Source: Codonopsis lanceolata
Lineage: Eukaryota; Streptophyta; Magnoliopsida; Asterales; Campanulaceae
Length of the DNA stretch: 64,000 nt
Reading direction: 5' to 3'
Assembly (NCBI GenBank): GCA_013146195.2
Contig: CM028378.1
Span: forward strand, 40,748,828 to 40,812,827
In this document: positions 21,947-33,750 of the stretch, piece by piece
Numbering within the stretch: position 1 is the stretch's first letter
How the letters are laid out: the number at the start of each line of letters is the position of its first letter
The notes under the pieces: model-generated
Databases searched by the model: none
Told to the model about the DNA's origin: nothing
The model's input: only the letters and a program-made list of their open reading frames with translations
Program-made: the position numbers and the translations under genes

Positions 21947-22801
21947 TTTGTGTGGGTATGTTATGCTTAGTGAATTATAATATAAGTAGGCAAGTAATAC
22001 TCAAAATAATAAATAAAATTCCTTATTGGATATTATCCGGATAATACCCATTTATTAATGGATAATATTGGATATTATCCAATAACACCCATTAAGGTTA
22101 ATGGGTGTTATTGGATAATATCCAAAACTACCCATTAACCTTAATGGGTGTTATTGGATAATATCCAAATTAACCGGTAACACCCAATTGCCACCCCTAG
22201 TGGTCATCAACCAAAACCAACCAAAAATCCCGTAAGTGTGAATTCAGGGACCAATTTCCAGATTGTTGTTACTGGACAATCGATCTTGTAAAATCGACCA
22301 TAAATATCTCACAACTCCAAATGAGGTGATTTTTGATTTTTTTGAAAGTAGACTCATTAAAAATATATTTTAGCATTTTAAATTACTCAATTTGGACTTA
22401 TATTCATCAAAATAAAGCTACAACAAAATCAAGTACATAAGCTGATTTCCTGAAAATAGAATTCTGGCACAGCCGTAAGTCAAGACCTAAATGAGGTACT
22501 TAGACACCTTGAAAAATTACCAGATTTTACAGGGAATAACTTAACATATTAAGGTAAAACATAATAAAATTTTAGAAAATTCTATGTAGTAGATTGGTAC
22601 CAGAATTTTCCCGAAGTTCGCCCAAAAACAGGACTGAATCTGTGAAGTAATATGTTGGTCATCTTATTTCCAAATGCAACAAATCTATGAACATTGATTG
22701 TGCAAGCATGATATGAATAAAATGAAGTCTCTAACATGCTAAGACATACAATAAACATGTTATAAGGATGTTATACATGTAAAGGGGTTTGGGTTCTCAC
22801 A

Positions 22802-22866
22802 ATCCACGAACTCTTTGAGGAAATCAATGAGTGCTACCCTTTCAGAACCTTGGAGGTAGTTACCGA
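22802..22866 (-). pseudogene. pol: short continuation of copy E pol
   Basis: CCACGAACTCTTTGAGG and the following bases match copy D from about 50095, directly continuing E after the solo LTR. It ends where the next Tat LTR begins at 22867. The rest of E (protease, gag, LTR) is not found in the window. Confidence 0.75.
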
Positions 22867-23369
22867 TGTGAGGTTCCCGAAATGCGCCCGCGCCCCGCGC
22901 GCCCTTGGTTAGGTGTGTGCGTACGTGCGGATGCGGGACACCACTGCTCTCGTTCCACCCTCCCTTGTTTAGGGGAAGATGAAATCAAAAGTGCGAGAGG
23001 AGTGCTGTCTATGATAGCGCGTTGGAATGCGCATTGGTTGTCTTTAGTGGATTTTTAACCCAATATGGGAACTTATGGTTTCCCGCATCAAGTTATCCCT
23101 TTTTTAGGGGATACCAGGATATGGGAATGCATTACCCTTTCATTCTCATTTTCCCTTTTTTAGGGGAAAACGGAGAAGTGCAAAAAAAGATATTGCGACG
23201 CCCCCACTATAGATTTTATTAAAAATAGCCTTATGGCCTGTTTCGGATCACTATGAGAGCTTTGGGTTTCCCGCATCAAGTTATCCCTTGTTTAGGGGAT
23301 ACCAGGATATGGGAATACATCACCCTTCCATTCTCATTCTCCCTTTTTTAGGGGAGAACGGAAAAGTGC
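22867..23369 (-). repeat. Tat LTR fragment, left end of the tandem array
   Basis: It starts TGTGAGGTTCCCG and follows the U5 end of the Tat LTR for 503 bases. It stops within the hairpin region at AAAAGTGC, where sequence switches to the untranslated leader of the element. The remaining LTR, all of pol and gag and the extra genes are missing between the two. Confidence 0.85.
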
Positions 23370-24678
23370 CCCTGTCTAATCTGAAACTGATACCCTCTGA
23401 TCTGATTTCTGCACTACTTTCCCGTATCAACCGGCCAGTACTATCTCTGCCTTTCCAAATTCGGGCCAGGTTTCTGAGGAAAATGGCGTTTGGAGGTATC
23501 AGAAGGCTGGCTGGAGGCTTTCTGGGTTTCGAGTACAGCGTGCCTTTTATTAGTATTTTTTTTTTGCTCCCTACAATTGACCGGATAAGCACCCGTTTTA
23601 TTTTGACAGTCTTAGGACTTTCCCTGGAACAGTGGATTCTTTCTCCAGAGTATAGGACTAACGTATTCCACCTGCCTTTCGACTCCCCAGGACTGGACTG
23701 GTCCCAGGCGAAGCGCCTATACTCTTTCCAGGATCCACCATCCGAAATGGTCTAAGTCGAGCATCTGAGAATAATAAATCAGCCCCTGCTTGTTATTTAT
23801 TTTTGTTATTATTTTATATATGCGCACTTATTTATTTATTTTTTAACTTGCGCATCTCTTTTTTTTTTTGACACTTTTTTTTTCATTTTCATATATCATT
23901 TTGTCTATGAAGTGTCCTGAGAAGCTATATGCATTCTAGCGTTGGCTTATGCAAAGGGTAGGCTGACCATGGTGTAGGGTAACAGTTTGGAATATACCTA
24001 TATGCGTGCACGTGTGTGCGGTATCTAGAAATCAGTAAAGTCTTTATTTTTATTTTTTTTACAGATATATAAACAGAAAAAGAATAAAACAGATATGACA
24101 TGTCTTGCTGTTATGTGTGGATTTTCTCGGCCTTTTAATTTGAGCGCAAGCAAGCAAGTACACCATATTAAGAAATAGAAAGAAAAGTTGGGAAACTATC
24201 TATCCCTATTAATTACAATTTTTGGTCCTATGTCCCCAAAATAAAATGACATAATGAATGCAAATATGTGCAAATGTACATAATAAAATGAAAAACGAAC
24301 AGAAAGAAATAATAATATAGAGCCGGAAATAAAGCAATAATTAAAATAAAGCCCCGGCCCTTTTATTGTGCTGCCCGGAATTTTATTTGTGACATATATA
24401 TATATATATTTACTTCTATTTTTTTTTCAATTTTTTTTTCTTTTTTTTAGAATATTTTTAAATACACCTGTAACAGTTATCGGAACGAAACTGCTGCAAG
24501 ATGGAAGATCATATCCACAAATATAAGCACGGATGTATAGGAACGCAATATTCAAATGCATAAATTAATATAACAAGCATACTTTAGCCAGAAAGAAATT
24601 TTAAAAAAAAGGTTTTATTTTATGAGTCTAGCCCTCCATTTTATTTAAAATAAAACAACTCCCCAGCAGAGTCGCCAC
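23370..24678 (-). other. untranslated leader of a deleted Tat copy (F) with primer binding site
   Basis: No gene. The sequence corresponds to the region between gag and the 5' LTR in copies B (41771-43207) and D (53965-55409). It starts about 40 bases before the gag ATG position. The primer binding site is at 24660-24677 on the minus strand. Contains AT-rich runs. The plus-strand frame 23288-23755 is a chance frame across the junction. Confidence 0.8.
24660..24677 (-). other. Tat primer binding site
   Basis: The minus strand reads TGGCGACTCTGCTGGGGA one base after the LTR end. This is the form seen in Tat/Ogre elements, where a tRNA-Arg is generally given as primer. The same site lies at about 43188-43204 (last bases altered) and 55391-55408 (altered to TGGCGACTCTGCGGGAGA). 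Confidence 0.8.
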
Positions 24679-26514
24679 TGTGAGGTTCCCGGGATGCGCC
24701 CGCGCCCGCGCCCTTGGTTAGGGTGCGTGCGCGGATGCGGGACACCACTGCTCTCGTTCCACCCTCCCTTGTTTAGGGGAAGACGAAATCAAAAGTGCGA
24801 GAGGAGTGATGTCTATGATATAGCGCGTTGGAATGCGTCTCGGTTGCCTTTAGTGGATTTTTAACCCAATATGGGAACTTATGGTTTCCCGCATCAAGTT
24901 ATCCCTTTTTTAGGGGATACCAAGATATGGGAATGCATTACCGTTTCATTCCCATTTTCCCTTTTTTAGGGGAAAACGGAAAAGTACAAAAAAGGATATT
25001 GCGACGCCCCACTATAGATTTTATTAAAAATAGCCTTATGGCCCGTTTCGGATCACTATGGGAGCTTTGAGTTTCCCACATCAAGTTATCCCTTGTTTAG
25101 GGGACACCAGGATATGGGAATACATCACCCTTCCATTCTCATTCTCCCTTTTTTAGGGGAGAACGAAAAAGTGCAAAGAAGGAGTGTTGCGAGGCCCCAC
25201 TGGATCCAAAAGTTTTAGAGTCACCATATTTAATTTAAGGCAAAAATAAAGCAAAACCATAAAAGAAAGAAAAATAAACCAGAGAAAAAGAAACGGGTTC
25301 GAAGGCTAAGTTACGAGTTGGGAAGGTGCTAGGCACCCAACTTGCCCTTTCGGCCTCAAAAGTAGTTTTTGGCTGAAGTTTTGCTTATTGTTATATTTAT
25401 TTAGCAAATAAATAAAGCATTTAAAGACAGGAAATTAAAACAAATACATCCGTGGCTACATTATTTACGGACTTGCAGCCATTTCCTTACAATAATTACA
25501 AATGTGTTTAAAAATATTTGGCCATTATAACGGCTCTTTTACATAATATTCCCTACTCTAATCCGGGCAGCACAACAGCTTATATTGACTACATTGTGCC
25601 GAATTTAAATAACAACTTTAAATAATAAATAAATGAACGGGTAAATAAATAAATAAAATAACGCCCTTAAAATCTTTTACCTTTTAGAGCGGTAGTGTGC
25701 TCGATCTGTCCTTCAGGGAAAGGGAGTCTTTTTTGTTGTTTGTTGTGTGGTTGTTGTTTTGATTTGGGCAGAGTGACTGCTTATTTTGGAAGGTTTTGGC
25801 TCGTTCACTTGGGCAGAGTGACGGCTTATTTCGGAGGGTTTTGGCCTTTTTGGTTGGGCGGAATATCGGCTTAGTTTTTGTGTATTTAAGCTCATTACTC
25901 GGGCAGAGTAATGACTTACTTTGGAATTTTTGGGCCGGGAAAGTAAGGTGGATACCTAACTACTAGGCTAGGGATCACTTATAACCGGTGGATTTAAGTT
26001 TTGGCGGAGTTTGGACGGGGTTTGGGAGCTTTAGTGGGCTACACTCACATATCTTACACCTCTCGTAACTATCGGCGTCGAAGGAACGCAGAGGAATTCT
26101 TTCAGCGTTTCTCTTCGATGAATTCTGAACGCTGAAATGAGGAGCCCAGCACACTTATTTATAGGTGGGACGAGGTAGTCATCGGGCATTTTCGATTTTC
26201 TTCAGCCGGCTGCCTTCTCTTGTACCGTGGCCTTTACGAATTGTGCAATGCGTTAAGTCTGAAGCCTACAGTTCACTCCTTGGCGCCGACACATTGGTCC
26301 CTTGGCGCGGCACCCAGTCCTTCTTTAGGCCGCGCCAAGCTCCTATTCCACTTTCATTTTTGACACTTTCACCCCTCGCAATTTACTGTTTTGCGCATCC
26401 TGCTTTCCATTTCGCATTTTTGACTCTTGTAACTTGACAGTTGTTAAGTTTGAACAATTCTTGATATCACATGTCAGAGTCACATACCAGGGGTACGAAA
26501 TTGGGGTGTCTACA
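24679..26514 (-). repeat. Tat LTR shared by copies F and B
   Basis: 1836 bases with TG (24679) and CA (26514) ends. The primer binding site and leader of F adjoin its left end, making it a 5' LTR for F. The 3' internal end of B adjoins its right end, making it also the 3' LTR of B. TATA box TATAAATA on the minus strand at 26156-26163. Hairpins at about 24700-25165 and tandem units at 25760-25920. Confidence 0.9.
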
Positions 26515-28117
26515 GAGCCCTTCAACGATGGAGTCTACGGGTAACCCAATGCTTACTGAGTAGACGAACATCGTTGATAAACAATAGACTCTCCAATTTC
26601 GTTCAGTTAAAACGGGAGAGAAATGCAATTGGTAGCAGTTATAATGCACATTTTATCATGCTATCCAAACTCCATAACCTAGACATATTTAGTTTGTTAT
26701 AAAAGGTTACCATAGTTTTTAAGCAGATATGAATTTTAAAGTGCTCTGATGGTCGGACCTACTAGTGTAGGCTGCCTACGTATTCCTTATTAAAGGAAAT
26801 CAGACCAAATGTAGTTCATGCCAAAAACCTAAACTACAACCAAATGAGGATGTTATGTTCTTCGAGTCAAGACCCGATCAAGAACACAACAGGAAAAAGA
26901 TTTTTGTGTTTTTCAAAAAAACCGTATATAAACGGTCGTGAACGGCCGCTAAATACGGTATGAAGATTTGAATGTTTTTCGGGAACCACATTTCAACCGG
27001 TCAATACCTTGTCATTGAAACATGTTAAGAAGAATTTTCAAAATTGTGTCTGGCTGGTCAATACATTGTTTCCAAACATAATAAGAAAACTTTCAAATTT
27101 CTAGAAAACTGCACTCGACTGATAAAAATCCGTCGTCGAGCACGACAAAAGAAACTTTCTTCAAGTTTTTTCAAAAATTTGTAAAACAGATCATTATTTT
27201 TCCTTTCCTTTCTTCTCACTCTCTCTGCTTTTTTTTTTCTTTCAGTATTCCTCTTTTTTGTGTTTTTGAAATATTCATCTTTTTTTTAAAAAAAAATATT
27301 CCTCTTTTTTTTTAAATATTCCTCTTTTTTTTGTTTTTGAAATATTCCTCCTTTTTTTGTGTTTTTGAAATATTCCTCTTTTTTTTTTTTTTTGAAGTCC
27401 AAAAACTCATTTTTGAAAAAGAGTTTTCCTTTTATTTGAAAAACAAAACAAAACTTTTCTCTTTTTTTTAAGAAAAACTTTCCTTAAAAGGAAATTATTA
27501 TGAGGTTAGGGTAAGAATACTGTACATGACTTACCTTTTTCTCGCCCGGGTGGCTGCCGCGGATTTGGCTGATTTTGGCATGTCTGCCACTCTCGCCATA
27601 TCAAGCCAGGGACTTTATTATTTTTTTTCTTTCTTTTTTTCTTTTTCTCTTCTTTTTTTTCTTTTTTTTCTTTTCTTTCTTTTTTCTTTCTTTTCCCCTT
27701 TTTTTTTCTTTCCTTTCTTTTTCTACCACTTGAATTTTTATTTTTTTTATGCTTACTTCGTGGCTGACCTGCTGGGGATATTTTTTTTATTTTGTCCTCT
27801 GATGGATGGTCGTCAACTTTTTAGTTAACAAAATTAATTTCGTTAACTCTTCGTTATGCTCAGGGACCATTTTGGAAACTTTGGAACTTGGGGACTTGAG
27901 TGTCGCAGGTTCAAACTTCGGAAGGAGAAAAGGAAAAATTCCTTTTCCTCCCTTATAATGGACGGTAGTGAGGGAAAGGAGCTTACTTCTCCTTTCTTCT
28001 TCTTCTTTTCTTCTTTCAGCGCTATTGTTGCTGCTGTCTGTTTTTTTTCTTCTTATTTCTTCAATTTTGCTCCTTTTCTCAATTTTCTTCCGCCAATTTC
28101 AGTGTTTTGTTTACCAG
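26515..28117 (-). other. 3' untranslated internal region of copy B / upstream region of the PMD gene
   Basis: No gene. It starts GAGCCCTTCAACG next to the LTR (the polypurine-tract position in minus orientation). The hairpin chain lies at about 26753-27080, T-rich minisatellite at 27245-27395 and a polypyrimidine run at 27620-27720. A TTATAATG box on the plus strand at 27953-27960 lies about 160 bases before the PMD ATG. Phe-rich frames at 27526-27828 and 27856-28173 are artefacts of pyrimidine runs. Confidence 0.7.
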
Positions 28118-30988
28118 ATGGCATCTTCTTCTCGATCCAGGAAGGGGAAGGCTCCTATGCACCCAGGATCTGACGAGAGGAGGAAACAGTTTCCTCCCTT
28201 GATCCGGAATAAGCTCAGATACTGGTATTCTAAGGATGATTAGGGCAAAATCTTGCGAGACATGACCACTCACGTGTCCAATCTTCCTCCCACCGCTGTA
28301 AGTTTCTTTCTTTTTCGAGATTTTCCTGGTTATACTTCAGATCTGCTAAATTTCGTCACTGTTTGGAACTTTTGGAGCATTCCTGACTTTATTAATGATG
28401 TTTGAGCATGTCCTATTTATGCCTAAATGATGTAATTAAGTAGTGATGCATGAAATTTATATGATTTATTTTTGCGATACATGATTGAACTAGTGGTCAC
28501 GATTTGACCCTACTATGCATGATTTATATTATAAATGCAAATGAGGCTATATGATGCATGTTTTACACTAAAACATGTTTTTGCATGCAATAGAATCACG
28601 AGACGGACTTTTGGAATACAATTTAAATTTTCCGAAATGCACTCTCGGGCATATTTTCGGATAAAAACGGGATAAAACAGATATATTTTATGCCCTTAGA
28701 TTCATTTTTCAGGCATGCTAATGCTGCAGGTACATAGTAAATGCCATAAAAATATTTATTTTAATGATTGGCGGCATTTTATCTTCTTTTTAGAGTATCC
28801 TCGATGCAGCTTATTGGACAATAAAATGCACATAATGGATGCATGAACTACTTTATTTGATGCACATGCAATGCAGAACAATTATGGGATGATGTATGAA
28901 TATTTTCCTATTTTGTTATGTACATGATAAATGCAGTTTAACATGCATTTTATGATGCTTGGGATGCGAAAATAACTATTTAAATGCAAAATGACTTGCA
29001 TATAATCCTTTTTTTTTTTTTGAAATACATTCTTTAAATGTATTTTTATTATTTATCGAAAGAATGTAAAAGAATGTGGCATATATTTACAACATATACA
29101 TTTTTTATTACTTATATACCTTTTGTTTTTCACATAAAAGAATTATGTTTAATGAAATTGAATGTTTATTTACATGTGAATTTATGTACATGTATATAAA
29201 AAAGATGGTAAGTATTTATTTTAAAATACAAAAAAATGATTTTTGATTTTTTTTTATTATTTGATTTTTTTTAGCATGCTGCATTTTTTCTATAAAGTAC
29301 AATGCATGCAACATGTTCATTATCTATTCATACTTATTTATCAAAAGACTGTACAAAGAAAAATAAGGATATGGAACTTACCTTTTCCTTCTTTCCTCTC
29401 TTTTTTTTTTTTTTAGATTCGCAGGGAGTTCCAGAGGGCGCGGGCATCATGCGCCAATGTCGTCGCTGAGATTTACGGCATGTTGCCCGAGGCGGCGCAA
29501 CTTTTGGTGGAGGGCTTCGGTTTTAGTGTCTTCATGCATTCCTTCAGCCACTTCACCAGCCATCTGCCTATCTTCGATGTGCTCAAGGACTTCTGGTGGG
29601 ACACCACCCATACCTTCCATTTTAGTTGGGGGGAGGCGACCATGACTCCGTGTGACTTTGCCGCGATCACGGGCATTCCTACCAGCATAGGGGAGACCCT
29701 GGCTCCTGACTTTTCTCTCCGTCGGCGTAGGGAGGAGGTGGTGGACCTCCTGGGTTTTGAGCCGGAATTCAAATCGACGGATGAGATTTTTATCGGCAGC
29801 GTCACGAGATGGCTTCGATATCTTGGGGCGGTCTTGCCGCCAATGATATAGCTGTCGTGACTCGAGTGGCTAGAGCGTTTCTATTTTTCTTTCTTGGCAC
29901 ATCGCTCTTCGCCAACTCCTCTACCACCCTGAGGGTTTCCGTCCTGGCTTGCTTAGCAGATTTTGATCGGATTCTTTTATATGACTGGGGACAGGCAGGC
30001 TTGACTGAATTATATGATTCTATGGATTGGGCCTGCCGGAATGACTCACCGAATCTAAATGGTTTTGCCCCGACGTGGGAGGTATATGCCTTTTCCTGCT
30101 TTTGTTGTTTCTTCTACATTTTTTTATACCCTTTTTTTATTTATTTATTTTTTCAGCACATATTTTTTCTTTTTCTCTTTTTTTTTATTGATAACATTTT
30201 TTTCTCTTTTTTTTTTCCAGGTCTGGGCCTTCTCATTTTTTCATTTTTCGCCGGGTCCTCTCATTCGGCGAGTTCACCAGCCTCCATACTTGTCCCAGTA
30301 CGTTGATGATAACAGGGTTTATCCGACCCAGGACGAGGTTTGCAAGGATAGGGAAAGAGTGCTGGAGCGAATTGTTAGCTCGAGTCCTGGTACAGTGCAC
30401 TTCCTTCCTTGGGAGGGTCTGGAGGGTCATTATGCTGCTGCTTTGGGACTCAGCCGCTACCGGATACTGATGGTTTCCTTCATAGTGGATTCTTTATATA
30501 TGGGCGAGCGGGTAAACCGTCAGCATGAGTCCGTTTTAGTAGCTCCAGTGGTGCCTCCTCGGCCTCCTTTCTGGGTGATAGAGCCCGATCGACTACCAAA
30601 CAGGTATCAATACCTGGCGAAATACCTCATGCCAGCGACAGATTATCCAATGATGGCGTATGAGGATTTCCTGAGATTAGTGCTGCATCCCCCTTTTCCT
30701 GCTCCTGTCGTGCCCAGGCGGCATTCTGATGCTTCTGCTAGGCCAGGGCCGTCTACTTCATCTCTCGACGAGAACCTGATGTTTACAGAGCCTGATGATA
30801 TCTTCTCTACTTTTCAGTATCAGTGGGGAGGTAGTACGGTAGAGCAGGTTCTTCCTGATGTCGAGATTCCCAAGGAGCGTCAGGTCCCGGAGCAGGCTCG
30901 TTCGGTAGACACATTTACCTTTATTGTCCCTCTTTCTTTATCTCTCTTATTTTTTCATGTATCTATTTTTTTATTATTTTTTTATGCA

Positions 30989-31023
<35 letters not shown>

Positions 31024-31367
31024 TTTTTTGAAGACTAACACATCTTTTTTTTTCATTCTTTTTTTTTCTATAGGTGAACGTGTCTACCTATAAGAAGCTG
31101 TTGCGGGGCTTTTTCAGTATCAGCAAGCTTTATCAGAAACTTGCTGATGAGTTCTCTTGCGGGGAGCGGCCTGGCGGCCAGACGTCGAGTGATGATGATG
31201 ATGATATCGGGTCGAGCCGCGATCGGGTAGAGGTCGGGGATACAGAGCTGGTGGCACAATGGGTCCCTGGGTCATGGGTGGTGGCCTTAATAGGAATCAG
31301 TCGTCCCGAGCACATTAGCTTCGGATTCCTGCGAATATTAGTCTTTCTCTTTTTTTTTGTAAAATAA
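28118..31367 (+). pseudogene. plant mobile domain (PMD) gene of copy B, four exons, antisense to pol
   Basis: Exon 1 28118-28297 (MASSSRSRKGKAPMHPGS), exon 2 29417-30081, exon 3 30221-30904, exon 4 31074-31367 with stop TAA. Introns 28298-29416, 30082-30220 and 30905-31073 begin GT and end AG after pyrimidine runs, and all are phase 0. Exon 2 has THTFHFSWGEATMTPCDFAA, ITGIPTSIGE and YDWGQAGLTELYDSMDWACR; exon 3 has VWAFSFFHFSPGPLIRR and HFLPWEGLEGHYAAALGLSR; exon 4 has a DDDDD run. This is the PMD fold; it has no known catalytic residues and its role is unknown. Lesions: in-frame TAG at 28241-28243 (TGG in copy A) and a frameshift near 29805. No shared lesion with copy A was seen. The gene points the same way as the DUF7745-like gene 630 bases downstream. 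Confidence 0.82.
28298..29416 (+). other. intron 1 of the copy B PMD gene
   Basis: It begins GTAAGTTTCT after the Ala codon of exon 1 and ends in a T-rich tract and TAG before ATT CGC. AT-rich, 1119 bases, no coding content; homologous to 9744-10849 in copy A. Confidence 0.75.
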
Positions 31368-31999
31368 ACCTGTACAGACATTATGATATAATGCAATATA
31401 ATGTAAATAATGCAGTCTATTACACATGCAAAAATAAATTCACAAAGAAAATAAAGCTATACCAGACATCTAAAGGGTAATGGCACGCTGTACTTTAAGA
31501 AATGGATTTTATGAGAATACACCTTTGGATCGGAGTGGGCTTTTCAGGTGATATCGGAACAGAAAGACGGCCACTTCCCTTATTCTTTCGGTGCCCTGTG
31601 GCTATTGAACCCGTGTTCGTAGCCACCTTTCATAGCCTCTCTTTCTTTCTCGCGATCAGACACAGGAACAGCGGAGTGTCGAACAATTAAACCAGGATAC
31701 CAGGCAGAATTTTCAACACAGTAGAAGGCACTTGGCGCGGCCATATGGGGAGTATGGCGCGGCGCCAAGGGACTCCTTTGGTGGCGCCATGGATTCTCCT
31801 GTGCAGCCACTATTCACTTACTATTCACGCACTGTGCACTGAACTGTCCGTTTCTTCAGTTTTTGGTATAAATTTAGACGGAGACCAGCCTGATTTCATA
31901 CCAATTCATTTCATTCCTGCCTTTTACAATTCACCAGCTCTCTTCTGTCCTGTCGTTGCTCTCTTTAGCCACATAAAATCCTTCGCATCTCTTTTATAA
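31368..31999 (+). promoter_or_regulatory. spacer and probable promoter of the DUF7745-like gene (copy B)
   Basis: No gene. TATAAATT at 31868-31875 lies about 130 bases before the ATG at 32000, as in copy A. The spacer separates two genes on the same strand, the PMD stop at 31365-31367 and this start. Confidence 0.5.
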
Positions 32000-33750
32000 A
32001 TGGCCGCACGTATTCCCACGGCTTTGGAAATTGAGATTCTGAGAATGCCTTGGATTTTTGATCCTTTCCTTGCGATCGGGCGAGAGGGAAGCTGGTTTGA
32101 TCATCTTTTGGGTTCGGTGCCTTACGTCTGGCGGAATGTCATTATAAACTGGGACATGTTGAGGGGAGCCGCCAGGTTTTGGCATCCTCAGGACCATTTA
32201 TTTAACTTTGGCATGAATGAGATGTGTCTTACTTTTGAGGAGTTCTGGGCGATGCTGGGGGTGGCACCTACTCGCCAAATCGTAGTGCCCACCTACAGAA
32301 GGCGTCCATATATGGCTATCCGGGAGCTTTTTAATTCTACCCGCAGTGCTACTCCAGGTTTCTTCAATGGGGAAACTTTTAATTTAATGGTTCTTCCTGG
32401 AGCCTTCACAGAATACAGGGAGGATGATGTGGACTATCTGCGGCGTGGTGGCGGCTCTTTCTGTTTGGTAGGGAGATACTTGATAGTAGGTCTACCGGAT
32501 TGTCGATCTTGTGGTCGTTGACACGGCATTCTGAGCTCGAGATCGCCGGTGAACATTGTCCGTGATTTTGGCGGAGACCTTCAGGGCTTTGGCCTTTTGC
32601 TCTTGGTGATGAATTGTTCCCCTTTCGGTAGCCCCATTACAGGTTCATATGTGGCTAGAAGAGCATTTCCTACGGGTTGAGCTCTCGTGCCGCGCATGGA
32701 GCTCCTTATGACCCATCACTTTATGGCATGCGCGGGCATTTTCCTCAGACCAATTATTCTGAAATTGATTGGGCTGATCACTTTTATCGTCGGGGCTCGA
32801 TGGACATAATCTGGGTCATTCGCCATTGGGAGATCCGGCTTTTTCTTCGACATTCCGATGAGTATAGTCAAGTAGTCACGTTAGGTCTTCATCGGACCTC
32901 TTTTCATCAACCGGACCAGATCTTGCGGCAGTTTGGGAGAAAGCAAGTGATCCCGGACACCACTCGTCCTATATACATGGGAATGGAGCTTACGGACGAG
33001 GGCTTGGGTCCCAATCGAGGCATGTGGCTCGAGAGATTACGAGATTTTGGGCCTATCCATATTGACTATATGCTTGTCCCTTGGGTATTTGGCATGGATC
33101 ATGGTAATTCTTTGAGGGGCATCTGTGCGCTATCCGGCGTGGTGAGACACTTATTGGGTCGCCATATAACTAACAGTGGATGCTCGCTTTGATGGAGGTA
33201 GGCGAGGACATTGATCTTCGGGGTTAGTTGTTCCTCGAGGCTACGGAGAGGCGAAATTGAGGAGTACATGGCCTTGATACTCGGACGGCTCCTAGACCGA
33301 ATACTGTGGGTCCCAGCAATGCACCCCGCAGATTGACCAATGTCGGCGGCATATCGTGGGAACAATAAGTAGGCGCTCCTCCTCCCCAGGCTGGTTGGGG
33401 CACGGCTTTGAGTTGGCGGTCATGAGCCTCCTGGTGAGCATGGCAAGCAGAGCGGGACAATCCATGGGAGCAAGAGATGGTGCTCCTCCTCCTCCACCGT
33501 GTAAGAGGTTCGAGATGATGGGCGGCAGGCAATACTATCTAGGAGAGCGAGGATCTTGTGACGATGAAGGGGAGACACCTCCAGGCTCACATCTTTGGCG
33601 AGTCTAGGGCTTCATCCGCGCCTCGCGAGAGGAGTATATAGGCCGGCTTGGTGGGCCTTGCCGTAGACATTGATGACCACTCAGGGCTAAAGCAAGAAAA
33701 GGAGATTGTTTCTAGGGAGGCAACAAAGGGGTGCAGGCGGTATATATAGA
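32000..33750 (+). pseudogene. DUF7745-like extra gene of copy B, antisense to pol
   Basis: The start at 32000 reads MAARIPTALEIEILRMPWIF and gives the complete N-terminus lost in D and broken in A. It is followed by SWFDHLLGSVPYVWRNVIIN, FNFGMNEMCLTFEEFWAMLG and MVLPGAFTEYREDDVDYLRR. After about 32440 many short deletions destroy the frame. Recognisable pieces return at 32677-33192 (YSEIDWADHFYRRGSMDII, DQILRQFGRKQVIPD), then the C-terminal Pro-rich part is scrambled. The family is DUF7745-like, of unknown function and frequent in plant retroelement contexts. The dense indels compared with D begin here and continue into pol across the gap, so part of the damage may be sequencing or assembly error rather than true decay. 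Confidence 0.75.

Larger units (their letters stand above)
21011..22199. mobile_element. non-autonomous hAT-type DNA transposon
   Basis: The terminal inverted repeat TAGGGGTGGCAA at 21011 is matched by TTGCCACCCCTA at 22188-22199, flanked by a perfect 8-base target duplication GTGGTCAT (21003-21010 and 22200-22207). Both features are diagnostic of the hAT superfamily. It is 1189 bases with no transposase. Subterminal regions are filled with direct and inverted copies of ATTAACACCCATTAA-type motifs, including a 58-base palindrome at 22068-22125. It is inserted in the solo LTR. Confidence 0.9.
16334..22801 (-). mobile_element. probable solo LTR (chromovirus-like) carrying nested insertions
   Basis: Plus-strand ends are TGTGACGACCCGACCC (16334) and TTGGGTTCTCACA (22801), that is TG...CA. 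E pol is split at this point: GTCCA on the left (16329-16333) and ATCCA on the right (22802-22806) would be the 5-base target duplication with one change. The intact site in copy D, near 50092, has a single GTCCA. Minus-strand sense is suggested by the CTCACTAAGTCTTTATGACT segment near 19345, which resembles LTRs of Tekay/Del-type chromoviruses. Without the LINE and hAT insertions it is about 2.4-2.9 kb. No gag or pol of such an element is present, which fits a solo LTR. The family assignment rests on general resemblance only. Confidence 0.6.

Noticed and set aside
23288..23755. 155-codon plus-strand frame
   Set aside because: It runs across the LTR/leader deletion junction and has no counterpart in copies B and D.
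24899..24919. Telomere-like TTTAGGG motifs in the LTR hairpins as telomere or telobox sites
   Set aside because: Single units created by the T-run plus AGGGG core of each hairpin, with no tandem array and no usual telobox context.
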